Of a stretch of DNA of 64,000 bases, positions 34,399 through 42,739 are shown one piece after another. A model generated the notes under the pieces. The model was given only the letters and a program-made list of their open reading frames with translations. It did not search any database and was not told where the DNA came from. Position 1 is the stretch's first letter. Each line of letters opens with the position of its first letter. The translations under genes were made by a program, and so were the position numbers. The DNA is from Actinoplanes teichomyceticus ATCC 31121 (GTDB lineage: Bacteria; Actinomycetota; Actinomycetes; Mycobacteriales; Micromonosporaceae): NCBI RefSeq assembly GCF_003711105.1, contig NZ_CP023865.1, positions 372,001 through 436,000 of the forward strand. The letters run 5' to 3'.

Positions 34399-35287
34399 GG
34401 CCGTAGCCCTTCTCTCCGCGCCAGAAGTAGACGAAACCGAAGAAGCCCACCACCAGCGACCAGACGACCGCCTCGATCCAGAGGAGGCCCGGCTCACCGG
34501 CCAGCGTGACGTTCTCCAGCAGTGCGTGCCGGTACAGCTCGATGAAGACCAGCAGCGGGTTGGACTCGACGAGGGCGAGCTTCCAGCCGTCCAGCTTCTC
34601 GGTGAACCGGGTGACCGGGTAGAGCACGGCCGAGCCGTACATCCAGAACCGCATGATGAACGGGATCAGCTGCTTGACGTCGCGCATCTTGGAGCCGAGC
34701 CGGGCGGCGGCCAGCGCCAGGCCGATGTTGAAGATCATCTGCAGCAGCATCACCGGCAGGACCAGCAGCCACTGCCACGTGATCGCCTCACCGGTGAAGA
34801 GCACGATGACCAGCAGCACGCCCATCGCGGTGAGGAAGTTGCGGATCTCCACCAGGGACACCGAGAGGGGCAGGCTGGCCCGGGGGAAGTGCAGCGCCCG
34901 GATCAGGCCCAGGTTGCCGGTGATCGCGTTGACGCCGTTCTGCACCACCGACTGGGTGAACTGGAAGACGAACACGCCGATGCAGAGATAGGCGATGAAG
35001 TTCGAGACGCTGCCGCTGGTCCCGATCACCACGCCGAAGATGATGTAGTACACCAGCGCGTTGATGGCCGGTGTCAGCACCGTCCAGAGCGAGCCGAGGT
35101 TGGTGTTGCCCAGCGAGGACGACGTCTTCGCCCGGGCGTGCGCGGCGATGAAGTGCCGGTAGGCCCACAGCTTGCGCGAGTACTCCAGGAGTCCGAGCCG
35201 TCGCCCGGACGAGGTCAGGCCGTGCCGTCGGGCGAGTTCCTTGAGGGGAACGCCGGTAGCGGCGTCGGCAACCGCTGTCTCTGGCAT
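34391..35287 (-). CDS. Polysaccharide export ABC transporter, permease (Wzm/TagG type)
   Basis: A 298-residue ABC-2 permease with six predicted membrane helices. The stretches RAKTSSSLGNTNLGSLWTVL, FVFQFTQSVVQNGVNAITGN and the end, YFWRGEKGYGRG, fit the TagG/Wzm group. It partners the ATPase downstream to export a lipid-linked glycan. ATG 35287 has GGAG nine bases upstream; the open frame extends to 35431 but that part looks non-coding. It is divergent from a TetR gene at 35475. Which glycan it exports is unknown; the sugar cluster 11 kb away is a candidate. Confidence 0.9.
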   Translation of the reverse strand: MPETAVADAATGVPLKELARRHGLTSSGRRLGLLEYSRKLWAYRHFIAAHARAKTSSSLGNTNLGSLWTVLTPAINALVYYIIFGVVIGTSGSVSNFIAYLCIGVFVFQFTQSVVQNGVNAITGNLGLIRALHFPRASLPLSVSLVEIRNFLTAMGVLLVIVLFTGEAITWQWLLVLPVMLLQMIFNIGLALAAARLGSKMRDVKQLIPFIMRFWMYGSAVLYPVTRFTEKLDGWKLALVESNPLLVFIELYRHALLENVTLAGEPGLLWIEAVVWSLVVGFFGFVYFWRGEKGYGRG

Positions 35288-35474
35288 GGAGTGGTGCTCC
35301 GATCTCGTCGGCCGGTACGAGGCGGCGGACTCCGGTGGCTTGCCTTCGAACACAGGTAGCAGCATGACAGGCGTCCGCCGACGCCGATGGAACGGGTTCG
35401 TATCGACGTGGAAGGAACGGTAGCCGACCAAACGGCGGAACGCAACCGTTACGTCGTAGCGTTATAGTTACCGG

Positions 35475-36083
35475 GTGGCGACAGTCAAACGCGCACCGGC
35501 CGGAGCGGCGGTGCTCCGCAACGACATCACTGTGGCGATCCGGAACGCGGTCATGAGCGAACTGGCAGAGGTCGGTTACGGCCGCCTGTCGATCGAAGCC
35601 GTGGCCCGGCGTGCCGGGGTCGGCAAGACCGCGATCTACCGGCGGTGGAGCAACAAACTGGAGATGGTACTGGAGATCATCACGGAAGTCGCCGGGCGGA
35701 AGGTGCCACTTCCGGACACCGGCAGCTTCGCGGGCGATCTCGACCTGTTGATGATGATCGTCAGCAAGGCGTTGCAGCATCGGGTCGCTTCGCAGATCAT
35801 CCCCGACCTGATGGCCGAAGCCGCCCGGAACCCGCAGATCGCCGAGACGCTGCAACGGGTGCTGCGCACGCACCAGCAGGCGGTCGGGGAGAAGCTGGTC
35901 GGCCAGGCGGTCGCCCGCGGCGAGCTGCCCCAGGACACCGACGCGGAGGTGGCGGTCGACCTGATCCTCGGCCCGCTGTACTGGCGGCTGGCCGTGTCCC
36001 GCCAGCCGATCGGCGACGACTACCTGGAGAAGCTGGCCGCCGCGGTGCTCGGCTCGCTGCGGGGCGGCGCCGCGGCCCCCTGA
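35475..36083 (+). CDS. TetR family transcriptional regulator
   Basis: A 202-residue TetR regulator. The DNA-binding helices read GRLSIEAVARRAGVGKTAIY and then RRWSNKLEMVLEI; the C-terminal ligand domain resembles the TetR_C_11 type. TATAGT lies six bases before the GTG start, so the message is probably leaderless. The near-palindrome CGTTACG-T-CGTAGCG (35447-35461) sits in the promoter and may be its operator. It faces the polysaccharide exporter across 187 bases and may control it. Confidence 0.88.
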   Translation: MATVKRAPAGAAVLRNDITVAIRNAVMSELAEVGYGRLSIEAVARRAGVGKTAIYRRWSNKLEMVLEIITEVAGRKVPLPDTGSFAGDLDLLMMIVSKALQHRVASQIIPDLMAEAARNPQIAETLQRVLRTHQQAVGEKLVGQAVARGELPQDTDAEVAVDLILGPLYWRLAVSRQPIGDDYLEKLAAAVLGSLRGGAAAP

Positions 36084-36204
36084 CCCACCGCACCCGAACG
36101 CGCACCGGTCCGCACCCGATCGCAACTCAGACTTTCCTGTGCGCGGCCGGGTCGCGGGCCGACTGAGGAGACTGTCCCCGACACCGACCCCTCCGGAGCC
36201 GGCC

Positions 36205-36564
36205 ATGCAGTCCTCCACCACCCGCGTCGACACCACCGTCCTGGACGCCGCGGCGATGCTCGCGATCGCCATGGGCAGCACGCCCGGGCCGGCTCCGGGG
36301 CCGGTCCCGCAGCGACCCCGGGTGGTGGCCGACGCGGTGGTGGGGACCTGGCGCAGCCGGGACGGCGCGATCAAACTGCACCTGCGGACCGACGGCACGT
36401 ACGCCGGCGAGGTGGCCGGCCGCCGCAAACGCCCCAGCGGCACCTACCGCATCGACGGCGACGCGGTGATGCTGCACGACGCCGCCTCCGGCCTGCACAC
36501 CCCGGTCACCGTCCGACAGCACGGCGAGCTGGAGATGGCCGGGCACCGCCTGCTCCCCGCCTGA
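36205..36564 (+). CDS. Atu4866-like domain protein
   Basis: A 119-residue protein. After an N-terminal helix (TTVLDAAAMLAIAMG) and a Pro/Gly linker, residues about 45-119 form a small beta-rich domain (VVGTWRSRDGAIKLHLRTDG, then TYRIDGDAVMLHDAASG) resembling the Agrobacterium Atu4866 family, whose function is unknown and which often accompanies reductases or regulators. ATG 36205 has GGAG eight bases upstream. It follows the TetR gene by about 120 bases. Confidence 0.65.
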   Translation: MQSSTTRVDTTVLDAAAMLAIAMGSTPGPAPGPVPQRPRVVADAVVGTWRSRDGAIKLHLRTDGTYAGEVAGRRKRPSGTYRIDGDAVMLHDAASGLHTPVTVRQHGELEMAGHRLLPA

Positions 36565-36713
36565 GCCGCCCGGCCCCGTTCCGCGCGCCGACGGCGCAGG
36601 ACCGGCCGGTGAGCCGAGCGGATCCGCGGCGCGGACCACGGCTCCCGGCGGCCCTAAGCCAGGCTGCGGCCACGCCGAACGGAGGGTGGGGAAGCGAGCG
36701 GGAAGGAGCCGGG

Positions 36714-37262
36714 ATGCGGCACGTCGGAACCGTTGCGGTGGTGGTGGCGTTCGCGCTGGCGGCCGGTGGCTGCGGTGGCGGCGACGAGCGCACCGGCGCC
36801 GCCGCGTCGCCCAGCCCCGGTGACACCTGGTCACTGCTGGTCACCGGCAGCGCCACGCCGAGCCCGACCCCGTCGCTGGGGGTCCGGCCGTCCGCCGCCG
36901 CCACCGCCGGGCTGCCGTCGGCGAACCCGAGCTGCACCCGGGTCTGGCCGCCGACCGAGCCGGTGCTGATCCCGGTCGCGGTGACCCCGGTCCCCGGCGG
37001 CTTCCGGGTGGAGTGGCCCCGGCAGTACGACTCGAACTACCGGGTCACCGCCGTGCCGCAGGAGCTGGTCGCCGGCGCGCAGCCGGAACCGGTCTGGAAG
37101 AACGTCCCGGCCGGCACCGGCTGCACGATCAGCACCACGCTGACCGGCCTGAACTCCGGCGACCCCTACATCGTCTGGTTGGACGCGCCGAACACCGGTC
37201 GCCAGCCCGACGGGACCCGCCACCCGTACAGCGGGCGCAGCTCGGTCGTGTACCCCGGGTGA
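36714..37262 (+). CDS. Putative lipoprotein with Fn3-like domain
   Basis: A 182-residue exported protein. The signal (HVGTVAVVVAFALAAGGCGG) ends in a weak lipobox, AGGC, so it may be lipid-anchored outside the membrane. A Ser/Pro/Thr linker leads to a domain (VAVTPVPGGFRVEWPRQYDS, TTLTGLNSGDPYIVWLDAP) with the strand pattern of a fibronectin type III fold and two cysteines that may form a disulphide. ATG 36714 follows GGAAGGAG. Function unknown. Its stop nearly meets the convergent DHA2 gene. Confidence 0.7.
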   Translation: MRHVGTVAVVVAFALAAGGCGGGDERTGAAASPSPGDTWSLLVTGSATPSPTPSLGVRPSAAATAGLPSANPSCTRVWPPTEPVLIPVAVTPVPGGFRVEWPRQYDSNYRVTAVPQELVAGAQPEPVWKNVPAGTGCTISTTLTGLNSGDPYIVWLDAPNTGRQPDGTRHPYSGRSSVVYPG

Positions 37263-37265
37263 GCC

Positions 37266-38936
37266 TCAGTGCCCCGCGTCGTCCGGCCGGGCCCGGCGGG
37301 GCAGCAGGAACGTCAGCCCGAGCGCGGACAGCAGGAGCAGCAGGGACACTCCGGTGGTACGGATGGTGGTGTCCTCGAACCCGGCACGGACCTGCTCCGC
37401 CGCGTACGCCGCGAGCGCCGGGTCGGCGGCCGGGCCGGCGTCCCGGCACGACGGCGGCGTGACGTCCGGATTCGTCTCGGCCACCCGGTCGGTCAGGCAC
37501 TCGCGCAGGCCCGCGACGACCGCCGGGTGCGCGTCGGCGGGCACCCCGGCGGTCGCCAGCGTGGCCCGCAACGCCCCGGCCGAGTCGTCCACGTGCCGCC
37601 CGACCGCGCCCGGCAGCAGCGCGAAGAAGACGGTGCCCAGCACCGCGATGCCGAACGCCCCGCCGAGCTGCTGCACCGAGGTGATCGCCCCGGAGGCCGA
37701 GCCGCTCTCCTCGTCGTCCACGCCGGCCAGCACGATGCCGAAGAACGGCGCCATCGCCAGGCCCATCCCGATGCCGAGCACCAGCAGCGCCGGGGCCATG
37801 TGCCAGGGGGTGATGCCGGCCCCGGACAGGCGCACGGTGCCGGTGAAGACAACGGTGCCCAGGATCATCACCACCGTGCCGGCCTGGAGCAGCCGGCGCC
37901 CCAGCCGCTCGGCCAGGCCGGCGCCGGCCACGACGAAGCCGGCCACCATGCCGAGCGCCTGCGGCAGCGTGGTCAGACCCGCCTTGAGCGGCGAGTAGCC
38001 CAACCCGATCTGCAGGTAGAAGGTGAAGACCAGGCCGGTGCCGATCAGCGAGGCGAAGAACATCAGGCCCAGCGCCAGGCCGCCGGTGAACGCCCGCTTG
38101 CGGAACAGGCTCGGGGTGACCAGCGGATCGAGGCCGCGCCGGTCCCGGCCGCCCTCGTAGACCGCGAACAGCCCGAACGCGACCACGCCGAGCGCCAGCA
38201 TGGCGAAGGTCCAGGCCGGCCAGTCCAGCTCGCGGCCCTGCACCAGCGGGAAGAGCAGCAGGAACGCGCCACCCGCGGCGAACAGCACGCCCAGCCAGTC
38301 CAGCCGCGGCGCGCGCTCCAGCCGGGACTCGGGAAGGTAACGGATCGCGCCGAGCACCGCGAAGACGCCCAGCGGCAGGTTGATGAAGAAGATCATCCGC
38401 CAGCCGGAGCCGAAGTAGTCGGCGTCGACCAGCCACCCGGCCAGGATCGGCCCGCCCACCGAGGACAGTCCCATCACCGGGCCGAACGTCCCGAACGCCT
38501 TGGCCCGCTCCTCCGGGCCGAACATCTCGCGCATCATGCCCAGCCCCTGCGGCAGCATCAGCGCGCCGAACAGCCCCTGCACCGCGCGGGCGCCGACCAG
38601 GAACCCGGGCAGCGGGGCCAGTGCGCAGGCCAGCGAGGCGAGGGTGAAGCCGGCCGCGCCGACCAGGAACATCCGGCGGCGGCCGTAGATGTCGCCCAGG
38701 CGGCCGCCGGTGAGCAGGCCGATGGCCATGGCCAGGGTGTACGCCGCGCCGAGCCACTGGATGAGGCTGTACGACCCGCCCAGCTCGGCCCGGATCACCG
38801 GTCCGGCGATCGTGGTGACCAGCGCGTCGAGCAGGTCCATCACCTCGACCGTGAGGATCACGAAGAGGGCGACCCAGCGATATCGGTACGGCCCGGTGTC
38901 GATGGTCGTCTGCGTTTGAACGCTGTTCGTCGTCAC
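37266..38936 (-). CDS. DHA2 family drug exporter (EmrB/QacA type)
   Basis: A 556-residue, 14-helix MFS exporter. GRLGDIYGRRRMFLVGAAGF is the loop 2-3 motif, and VMGLSSVGGPILAGWLVDAD holds the antiporter motif C region. A large extracellular loop (about residues 455-525) lies before the last helix. GTG 38936 is chosen because a TTGACA/TAGAAC promoter ends 7 bases before it, giving a leaderless message; a longer frame to 38972 would cover the promoter. The divergent TetR gene very probably represses it. Confidence 0.9.
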   Translation of the reverse strand: MTTNSVQTQTTIDTGPYRYRWVALFVILTVEVMDLLDALVTTIAGPVIRAELGGSYSLIQWLGAAYTLAMAIGLLTGGRLGDIYGRRRMFLVGAAGFTLASLACALAPLPGFLVGARAVQGLFGALMLPQGLGMMREMFGPEERAKAFGTFGPVMGLSSVGGPILAGWLVDADYFGSGWRMIFFINLPLGVFAVLGAIRYLPESRLERAPRLDWLGVLFAAGGAFLLLFPLVQGRELDWPAWTFAMLALGVVAFGLFAVYEGGRDRRGLDPLVTPSLFRKRAFTGGLALGLMFFASLIGTGLVFTFYLQIGLGYSPLKAGLTTLPQALGMVAGFVVAGAGLAERLGRRLLQAGTVVMILGTVVFTGTVRLSGAGITPWHMAPALLVLGIGMGLAMAPFFGIVLAGVDDEESGSASGAITSVQQLGGAFGIAVLGTVFFALLPGAVGRHVDDSAGALRATLATAGVPADAHPAVVAGLRECLTDRVAETNPDVTPPSCRDAGPAADPALAAYAAEQVRAGFEDTTIRTTGVSLLLLLSALGLTFLLPRRARPDDAGH

Positions 38937-38972
38937 GAACACCGTTCTAGTGGCGAACAGTGTTCGTGTCAA
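38937..38972 (-). promoter_or_regulatory. DHA2 promoter with two TetR operators
   Basis: On the minus strand TTGACA (38972-38967) and TAGAAC (38949-38944) are separated by exactly 17 bases. The spacer holds GAACACTGTTC (38955-38965 on the plus strand as GAACAGTGTTC). A second copy, GAACACCGTTC on the plus strand, covers the -10 box and start (38937-38947). Repressor binding would block the polymerase. Confidence 0.85.
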
Positions 38973-38987
38973 TTAAATTAGTCGCCG

Positions 38988-39704
38988 ATGAACAGCTCCC
39001 CCTGGCGCCCGCTCCCCGAACGGCGACCCACCCGCGTGCTGCTCGACCGCGAGCAGATCATCGATGCCGCGCTGCGGATCTCCGACGCGGAAGGCATCGA
39101 CGCGGTCAGCACGCGGCGGGTCGCCGCCCAGTTCGGCACCGGCCCGTCCAGCCTCTACGCCCACGTGTCCAACAAGGACGAGCTGCTCCGGTTGATGTTC
39201 GACCGGGTCTGCGGCGAGATCGAGCTGCCTGCGCAGGAGCCGGAGCGCTGGCAGCATCAGATCAAGGAGCTGATGCGGAACACGCACCGGATCCTGCTGG
39301 CACACAACGACCTGGCCCGGGTCGCCCTGGCCATGATCCCCAACGGGCCGAACGCGCTGCGCGCCTCGGAGTGGATGCTCAGTCTGGCGATCAGGGCCGG
39401 CCTGCCCCCGGACCTGTCCGCGTGGGCCAATGAGCGGATCTTCCTCTACGTCACCGCCGACGCCTACGAGGCCTCCATCTGGCGGGCCCAGCTGCGCCAC
39501 CTGGGCCGGCCCAAGGCCGAGGTGGAGCGGCAGGTCAAGGGCGATCTGCGGGGCTATTTCAACGACCTTCCCGCGGACCGGTTCCCCTACCTGAGCAGGC
39601 ACGCCGACGCGATGGTCTCGGGCACCACCGAGGAGCGCTTCGAGTTCGGGCTCGACCTGCTGATCGACGGGCTGCAGCGGTACGTCGGAAAAACCACCGG
39701 GTGA
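38988..39704 (+). CDS. TetR family repressor of the DHA2 exporter
   Basis: A 238-residue regulator of the tetracycline-repressor (TetR_C_1) group. The DNA-binding part (LLDREQIIDAALRISDAEGI, AVSTRRVAAQFGTGPSSLYA, HVSNKDELLRLMFD) is near-canonical. It begins 15 bases from the exporter promoter and is transcribed away from it, with two GAAC-N3-GTTC palindromes between. It should repress the exporter and possibly itself until a drug-like ligand binds. Confidence 0.92.
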   Translation: MNSSPWRPLPERRPTRVLLDREQIIDAALRISDAEGIDAVSTRRVAAQFGTGPSSLYAHVSNKDELLRLMFDRVCGEIELPAQEPERWQHQIKELMRNTHRILLAHNDLARVALAMIPNGPNALRASEWMLSLAIRAGLPPDLSAWANERIFLYVTADAYEASIWRAQLRHLGRPKAEVERQVKGDLRGYFNDLPADRFPYLSRHADAMVSGTTEERFEFGLDLLIDGLQRYVGKTTG

Positions 39705-39778
39705 GACGTTGCTCACCGATGCCGGTGACGTGGGCGGCGGGCGGCGCGATGTGCCCGCCCCGGCCTCCCGCCGCCGCC

Positions 39779-40174
39779 TCAGACGGTCGGCAGACCGGCG
39801 GCCCGCCAGGCGGCGAACCCGCCGGCCAGGTCGGTGGCCCGATGCAGGCCGAGATCCTGCAGGGCGGCCGCGGCCAGGCTGCTGGTGTACCCCTCCTGAC
39901 AGGTGATGATCACCTGGAGGTCGTAGCGGTCGGCGAACGGCAGCCGGGCGTCGCTGCGCGGGTCGAGGCGCCACTCCAGCACGTTGCGTTCGATGATCAG
40001 CGCGCCGGGGATCTCGCCGTGCTCGGCGCGCTGGGCGGCCGGCCGGATGTCGATCAGCACGGCGCCGTCGCGGACCGCGGCGTCGGTCTCGGCCGGGCTC
40101 AGCCGGACCAGCCGGGCGCGCGCCCGGTCGAGGATCTCGGCGATGCCGCGGGAGCCGGGCGGGGGTGTGCTCAC
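39779..40174 (-). CDS. Rhodanese-like sulfurtransferase
   Basis: A 131-residue single rhodanese domain. AVLIDIRPAAQRAEHGEIPG is the first conserved half, and the active loop CQEGYTSS carries the catalytic cysteine; ATDLAGGFAAWRAAGLP ends the fold. It transfers sulfur from thiosulfate or a persulfide to an acceptor. GTG 40174 overlaps the cysteine dioxygenase stop by 4 nt, so both act in cysteine sulfur oxidation. Confidence 0.9.
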   Translation of the reverse strand: MSTPPPGSRGIAEILDRARARLVRLSPAETDAAVRDGAVLIDIRPAAQRAEHGEIPGALIIERNVLEWRLDPRSDARLPFADRYDLQVIITCQEGYTSSLAAAALQDLGLHRATDLAGGFAAWRAAGLPTV

Positions 40175-40644
40175 CACTGGGCGCCGGCCCGGTCGACGGT
40201 CAGCGTCTCCAGGCCGGCCGGGCCCAGACGGTACCTGGTCATGCTGGTCAGCGCGGGGCCGTAGACGTGCACGCTGATCGCCGGGTCGGCGCCGCGGTTG
40301 ACGATGCGGTGCAGGTGGTGGGTGCCGAACCGGCGGCCGGCGCCCTCGCCGAGGTCGCGGCTGACCACCCGTGGCGTGGTCGCCGGTCCGCTGACGGTGT
40401 CCTCGGTGAGCGTGCCGCTGAAGACGTGGAACGCTCCGGCCGAGCCGCCGTGGTCGTGCAACTCGGTCTGCTGCCCGGGCAGCCAGGTGAGCAGCCACAC
40501 CTCGTAGTCGTCGGTGACCGCGAGGCGGTGGTACCACCGTCGGTCCGGGTCGAACCGTGGTGGCGTGACCCAGGTCTGCGGCGCCTCGGCGAATCGTCGC
40601 GCGACGGCGAGATGGTCCAGGCGGGTGGCGGCGGTGACGGGCAT
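40171..40644 (-). CDS. Cysteine dioxygenase family protein
   Basis: A 157-residue cupin of the type I cysteine dioxygenase family, which oxidises cysteine to cysteine sulfinate with iron and oxygen. Iron ligands are the histidines of TELHDHGGSAGAFHVFSG and the later one in FGTHHLHRIVNR. ATG 40644 follows GGAGAG; the frame runs further upstream without support. It forms an operon with the rhodanese gene. A 7-bp palindrome lies 31 bases upstream, a likely operator. Confidence 0.9.
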   Translation of the reverse strand: MPVTAATRLDHLAVARRFAEAPQTWVTPPRFDPDRRWYHRLAVTDDYEVWLLTWLPGQQTELHDHGGSAGAFHVFSGTLTEDTVSGPATTPRVVSRDLGEGAGRRFGTHHLHRIVNRGADPAISVHVYGPALTSMTRYRLGPAGLETLTVDRAGAQW

Positions 40645-40674
40645 GCGGAACTCTCCTCGACTCAGATATACATT

Positions 40675-40693
40675 ACCTATCGGCAAGATAGGT
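40675..40693 (-). promoter_or_regulatory. Palindromic operator of the cysteine dioxygenase operon
   Basis: ACCTATC (40675-40681) and GATAGGT (40687-40693) form a perfect 7-bp inverted repeat with 5 bases between. It lies 31-49 bases before the start codon, in a locally A+T-rich stretch. The regulator is unknown and no candidate gene is adjacent. Confidence 0.6.
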
Positions 40694-41005
40694 TTTATCA
40701 CAGCGCCACGGCGGGTGAAGCACGTTCCCGGAACCGGCATGTCACCCGAAAGAGGCTTAACCGAGTTCACCTCTTTCGAGGGGATAGTGCGGAATGCTCA
40801 GCGCGACGACCTCGACACGCTCCGTGGGACACGGTCGAAATCGTGTCACCGGAACGGCCGACCCGCTCAGCCGTTACGGCAGAGTTCCTGGTCAGGACGT
40901 CCTTGTGCAATTGAGGAAGCTATATGGTGGGCGGCGCCGGCGGGAGCCGGTTGCCGGAGGAGGCCAGCCCGCCCCCGATGCCCTCCGATGAACGAGGACG
41001 GACAC
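40694..41005. other. Gap before the neprosin gene, with one hairpin
   Basis: No gene is seen in these 312 bases. CGAAAGAGG (40747-40755) and CCTCTTTCG (40770-40778) form a perfect 9-bp stem with a 14-base loop, with no T-run. TATATG at 40921 is the best -10-like sequence for the following gene, but no matching -35 is visible. Confidence 0.5.
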
Positions 41006-42070
41006 GTGTTGAAGTCACGCCGCGGTCTGCTCGCCGCCGGCCTCACCGTCGCGGTGATCGGTGCGATCGGAGTCGCCTCCACCCTCAACGCCGGCGCCGA
41101 GCAGATCCCCGGCGCACCCGTCGCGGCGCCGGCCTCCGCACCCGTCGCGGCGCCGGACGCGCAGCCGCCGGCCAGCCTCCCCTGGGGCACGAAACCGCAG
41201 CGGGTCAAACGCGGCCGGGACGGCGCCACCAGCCGGGCGCTCAAGGCCGCCGGGCTCAGCGCCGCCGCACCGGCGGGCGGCGACCGGACCACACCCGACG
41301 ACGAGTACGCCCCGAAGGGCCGCAGCTCCCGTTCCACGTTCCTGAAGACGGCCCGGACCACGGTGGTGCCGCCGGAACCGCCCAGCACCGACCCGTCGCC
41401 CGCGCCCAGCAGCTCCGCGCCGACGGTCACCTTCCTCTACAACGTCGGCTCGCAGGCCGCCGTCTCGGAGGGCGCCTACGCCAACCTGACGATCAACAAG
41501 CCGGTGCTGGACAAGAGCGATTACCACACCCTGGCCGAGCTGGCCGTGCAGTCCGCCGACGGGGCGCAGATCGTCGAGGTGGGGTGGACGGTCGACCGGG
41601 TGGTCAACGGCGACGACGACCCGCACCTGTTCGTCTACCACTGGGTCGACCGGCAGGCCACCTGCTACAACGGCTGCGGCTTCGTGCGGTACAGCAAGAC
41701 CGTCGCGCCCGGCGACACGCTCACCGTCGACACCCAGAAGAAGTTCGGCATCCAGTTCTACGGCGGCGCCTGGTGGGTGGCGTACGACACCGAGTGGGTC
41801 GGCTACTTCCCGGCGAAGATCTGGGACAACGAGTTCACCAGGACCGGCATGGTGCAGATCTTCGGTGAGGTCGCCGCGTCCTCGGACCGGCCGTGCACCC
41901 AGATGGGCAACGGCAGGCCGGCCATCGACGCCACCTCGGCCCGGATCGGCAGCGTGTCGTACCTCAACGGTCCCGCCCCCGACCTGGTGGTACGCAGCAC
42001 CAGCGACTACTACCGGGTTTCCAGGCTGACCGCCCGCACGTTCCGCTACGGCGGACCCGGGGCCTGCTGA
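41006..42070 (+). CDS. Secreted neprosin-domain protein (putative glutamic peptidase)
   Basis: A 354-residue exported protein. After a signal peptide (RGLLAAGLTVAVIGAIGVAS) and a Pro/Ala-rich pro-region to about residue 135, the C-terminal domain matches the neprosin family: IVEVGWTVDRVVNGDDDPHL, ATCYNGCGFVRYS, AWWVAYDTEWVGYFPAKIW and MVQIFGEVAASS. Glu191 and Glu288 align with the two catalytic glutamates of plant neprosin, a prolyl endopeptidase. Activity here is inferred. GTG 41006 has GAGG eight bases upstream; ATG 40988 lacks a site. It precedes a sigma/anti-sigma pair. Confidence 0.82.
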   Translation: MLKSRRGLLAAGLTVAVIGAIGVASTLNAGAEQIPGAPVAAPASAPVAAPDAQPPASLPWGTKPQRVKRGRDGATSRALKAAGLSAAAPAGGDRTTPDDEYAPKGRSSRSTFLKTARTTVVPPEPPSTDPSPAPSSSAPTVTFLYNVGSQAAVSEGAYANLTINKPVLDKSDYHTLAELAVQSADGAQIVEVGWTVDRVVNGDDDPHLFVYHWVDRQATCYNGCGFVRYSKTVAPGDTLTVDTQKKFGIQFYGGAWWVAYDTEWVGYFPAKIWDNEFTRTGMVQIFGEVAASSDRPCTQMGNGRPAIDATSARIGSVSYLNGPAPDLVVRSTSDYYRVSRLTARTFRYGGPGAC

Positions 42071-42217
42071 GCCGCCGCGCCCGCCCACCGGTGCCCGGTC
42101 CCTCGTACGGGGGTCGGGCATCGACGTTTCTCGGTTCCTCGCCCCCACCGTGAACCGGTCCGCGTGCCACGATGTACATCCGGGTGGCCGGGCGGAACCC
42201 GAGGGGAGCTGGCGCCG

Positions 42218-42739
42218 ATGAAGCGACGGGTGAGCCCCGACGAGCAACTGATGACCGCGCTCTACACGGAGCACTACGCAATCCTGATCAATTTCGTCTC
42301 GCGATACGTCTCCGACCGGCACAAAGCCGAGGACCTGGTCCAGGAGACGCTGTTACGGGCCTGGAAGCACATCGACCACCTCGACCCGGAACCCGGGCGA
42401 ACCCGGTCGTACCTGCTCACCATCGCTCGTAACGTGGTGACCAACGCGTGGCGGGCGGAACAGCGCCGGCCCCGCCTGGTCTCCGACGAGACCGCGGTCA
42501 ACTCCGTGCCGTCGGCGGACAATGTAGATCAGATGGTGGAGGGCTGGCTGGTCGCGGAAGCGCTGGAGCGGCTGTCCCCGGAGCACCGGGCGGTGATACA
42601 GGCCATGTACTACGAGGGGCAGAGCGTGGCCGACGCGGCACGACGGCTGTCGGTGCCGGAGGGCACGGTCAAATCGCGCGCCTATTACGCGGTCCGCGCG
42701 CTGCGCACCGTCTTCGAGGAGATGGGGATGCTGCGATGA
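42218..42739 (+). CDS. ECF RNA polymerase sigma factor (SigK/SigL type)
   Basis: A 173-residue ECF sigma factor. Region 2 (LYTEHYAILINFVSRYVSDR, KAEDLVQETLLRAWKHID) and region 4 (LSPEHRAVIQAMYYEGQSVA, then RRLSVPEGTVKSRAYYAVRA) are complete. ATG 42218 has GAGGGGAG upstream. TGAACC at 42151 is an ECF-like -35, but the spacing to any -10 is short. The anti-sigma gene overlaps its stop, so the sigma factor is held inactive at the membrane until a signal. Confidence 0.93.
   Translation: MKRRVSPDEQLMTALYTEHYAILINFVSRYVSDRHKAEDLVQETLLRAWKHIDHLDPEPGRTRSYLLTIARNVVTNAWRAEQRRPRLVSDETAVNSVPSADNVDQMVEGWLVAEALERLSPEHRAVIQAMYYEGQSVADAARRLSVPEGTVKSRAYYAVRALRTVFEEMGMLR

Noticed and set aside
42151..42175. 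ECF autoregulatory promoter (TGAACC and CGATGT)
   Set aside because: The 13-base spacing is shorter than the usual 16-17 for ECF promoters, so I do not annotate it.
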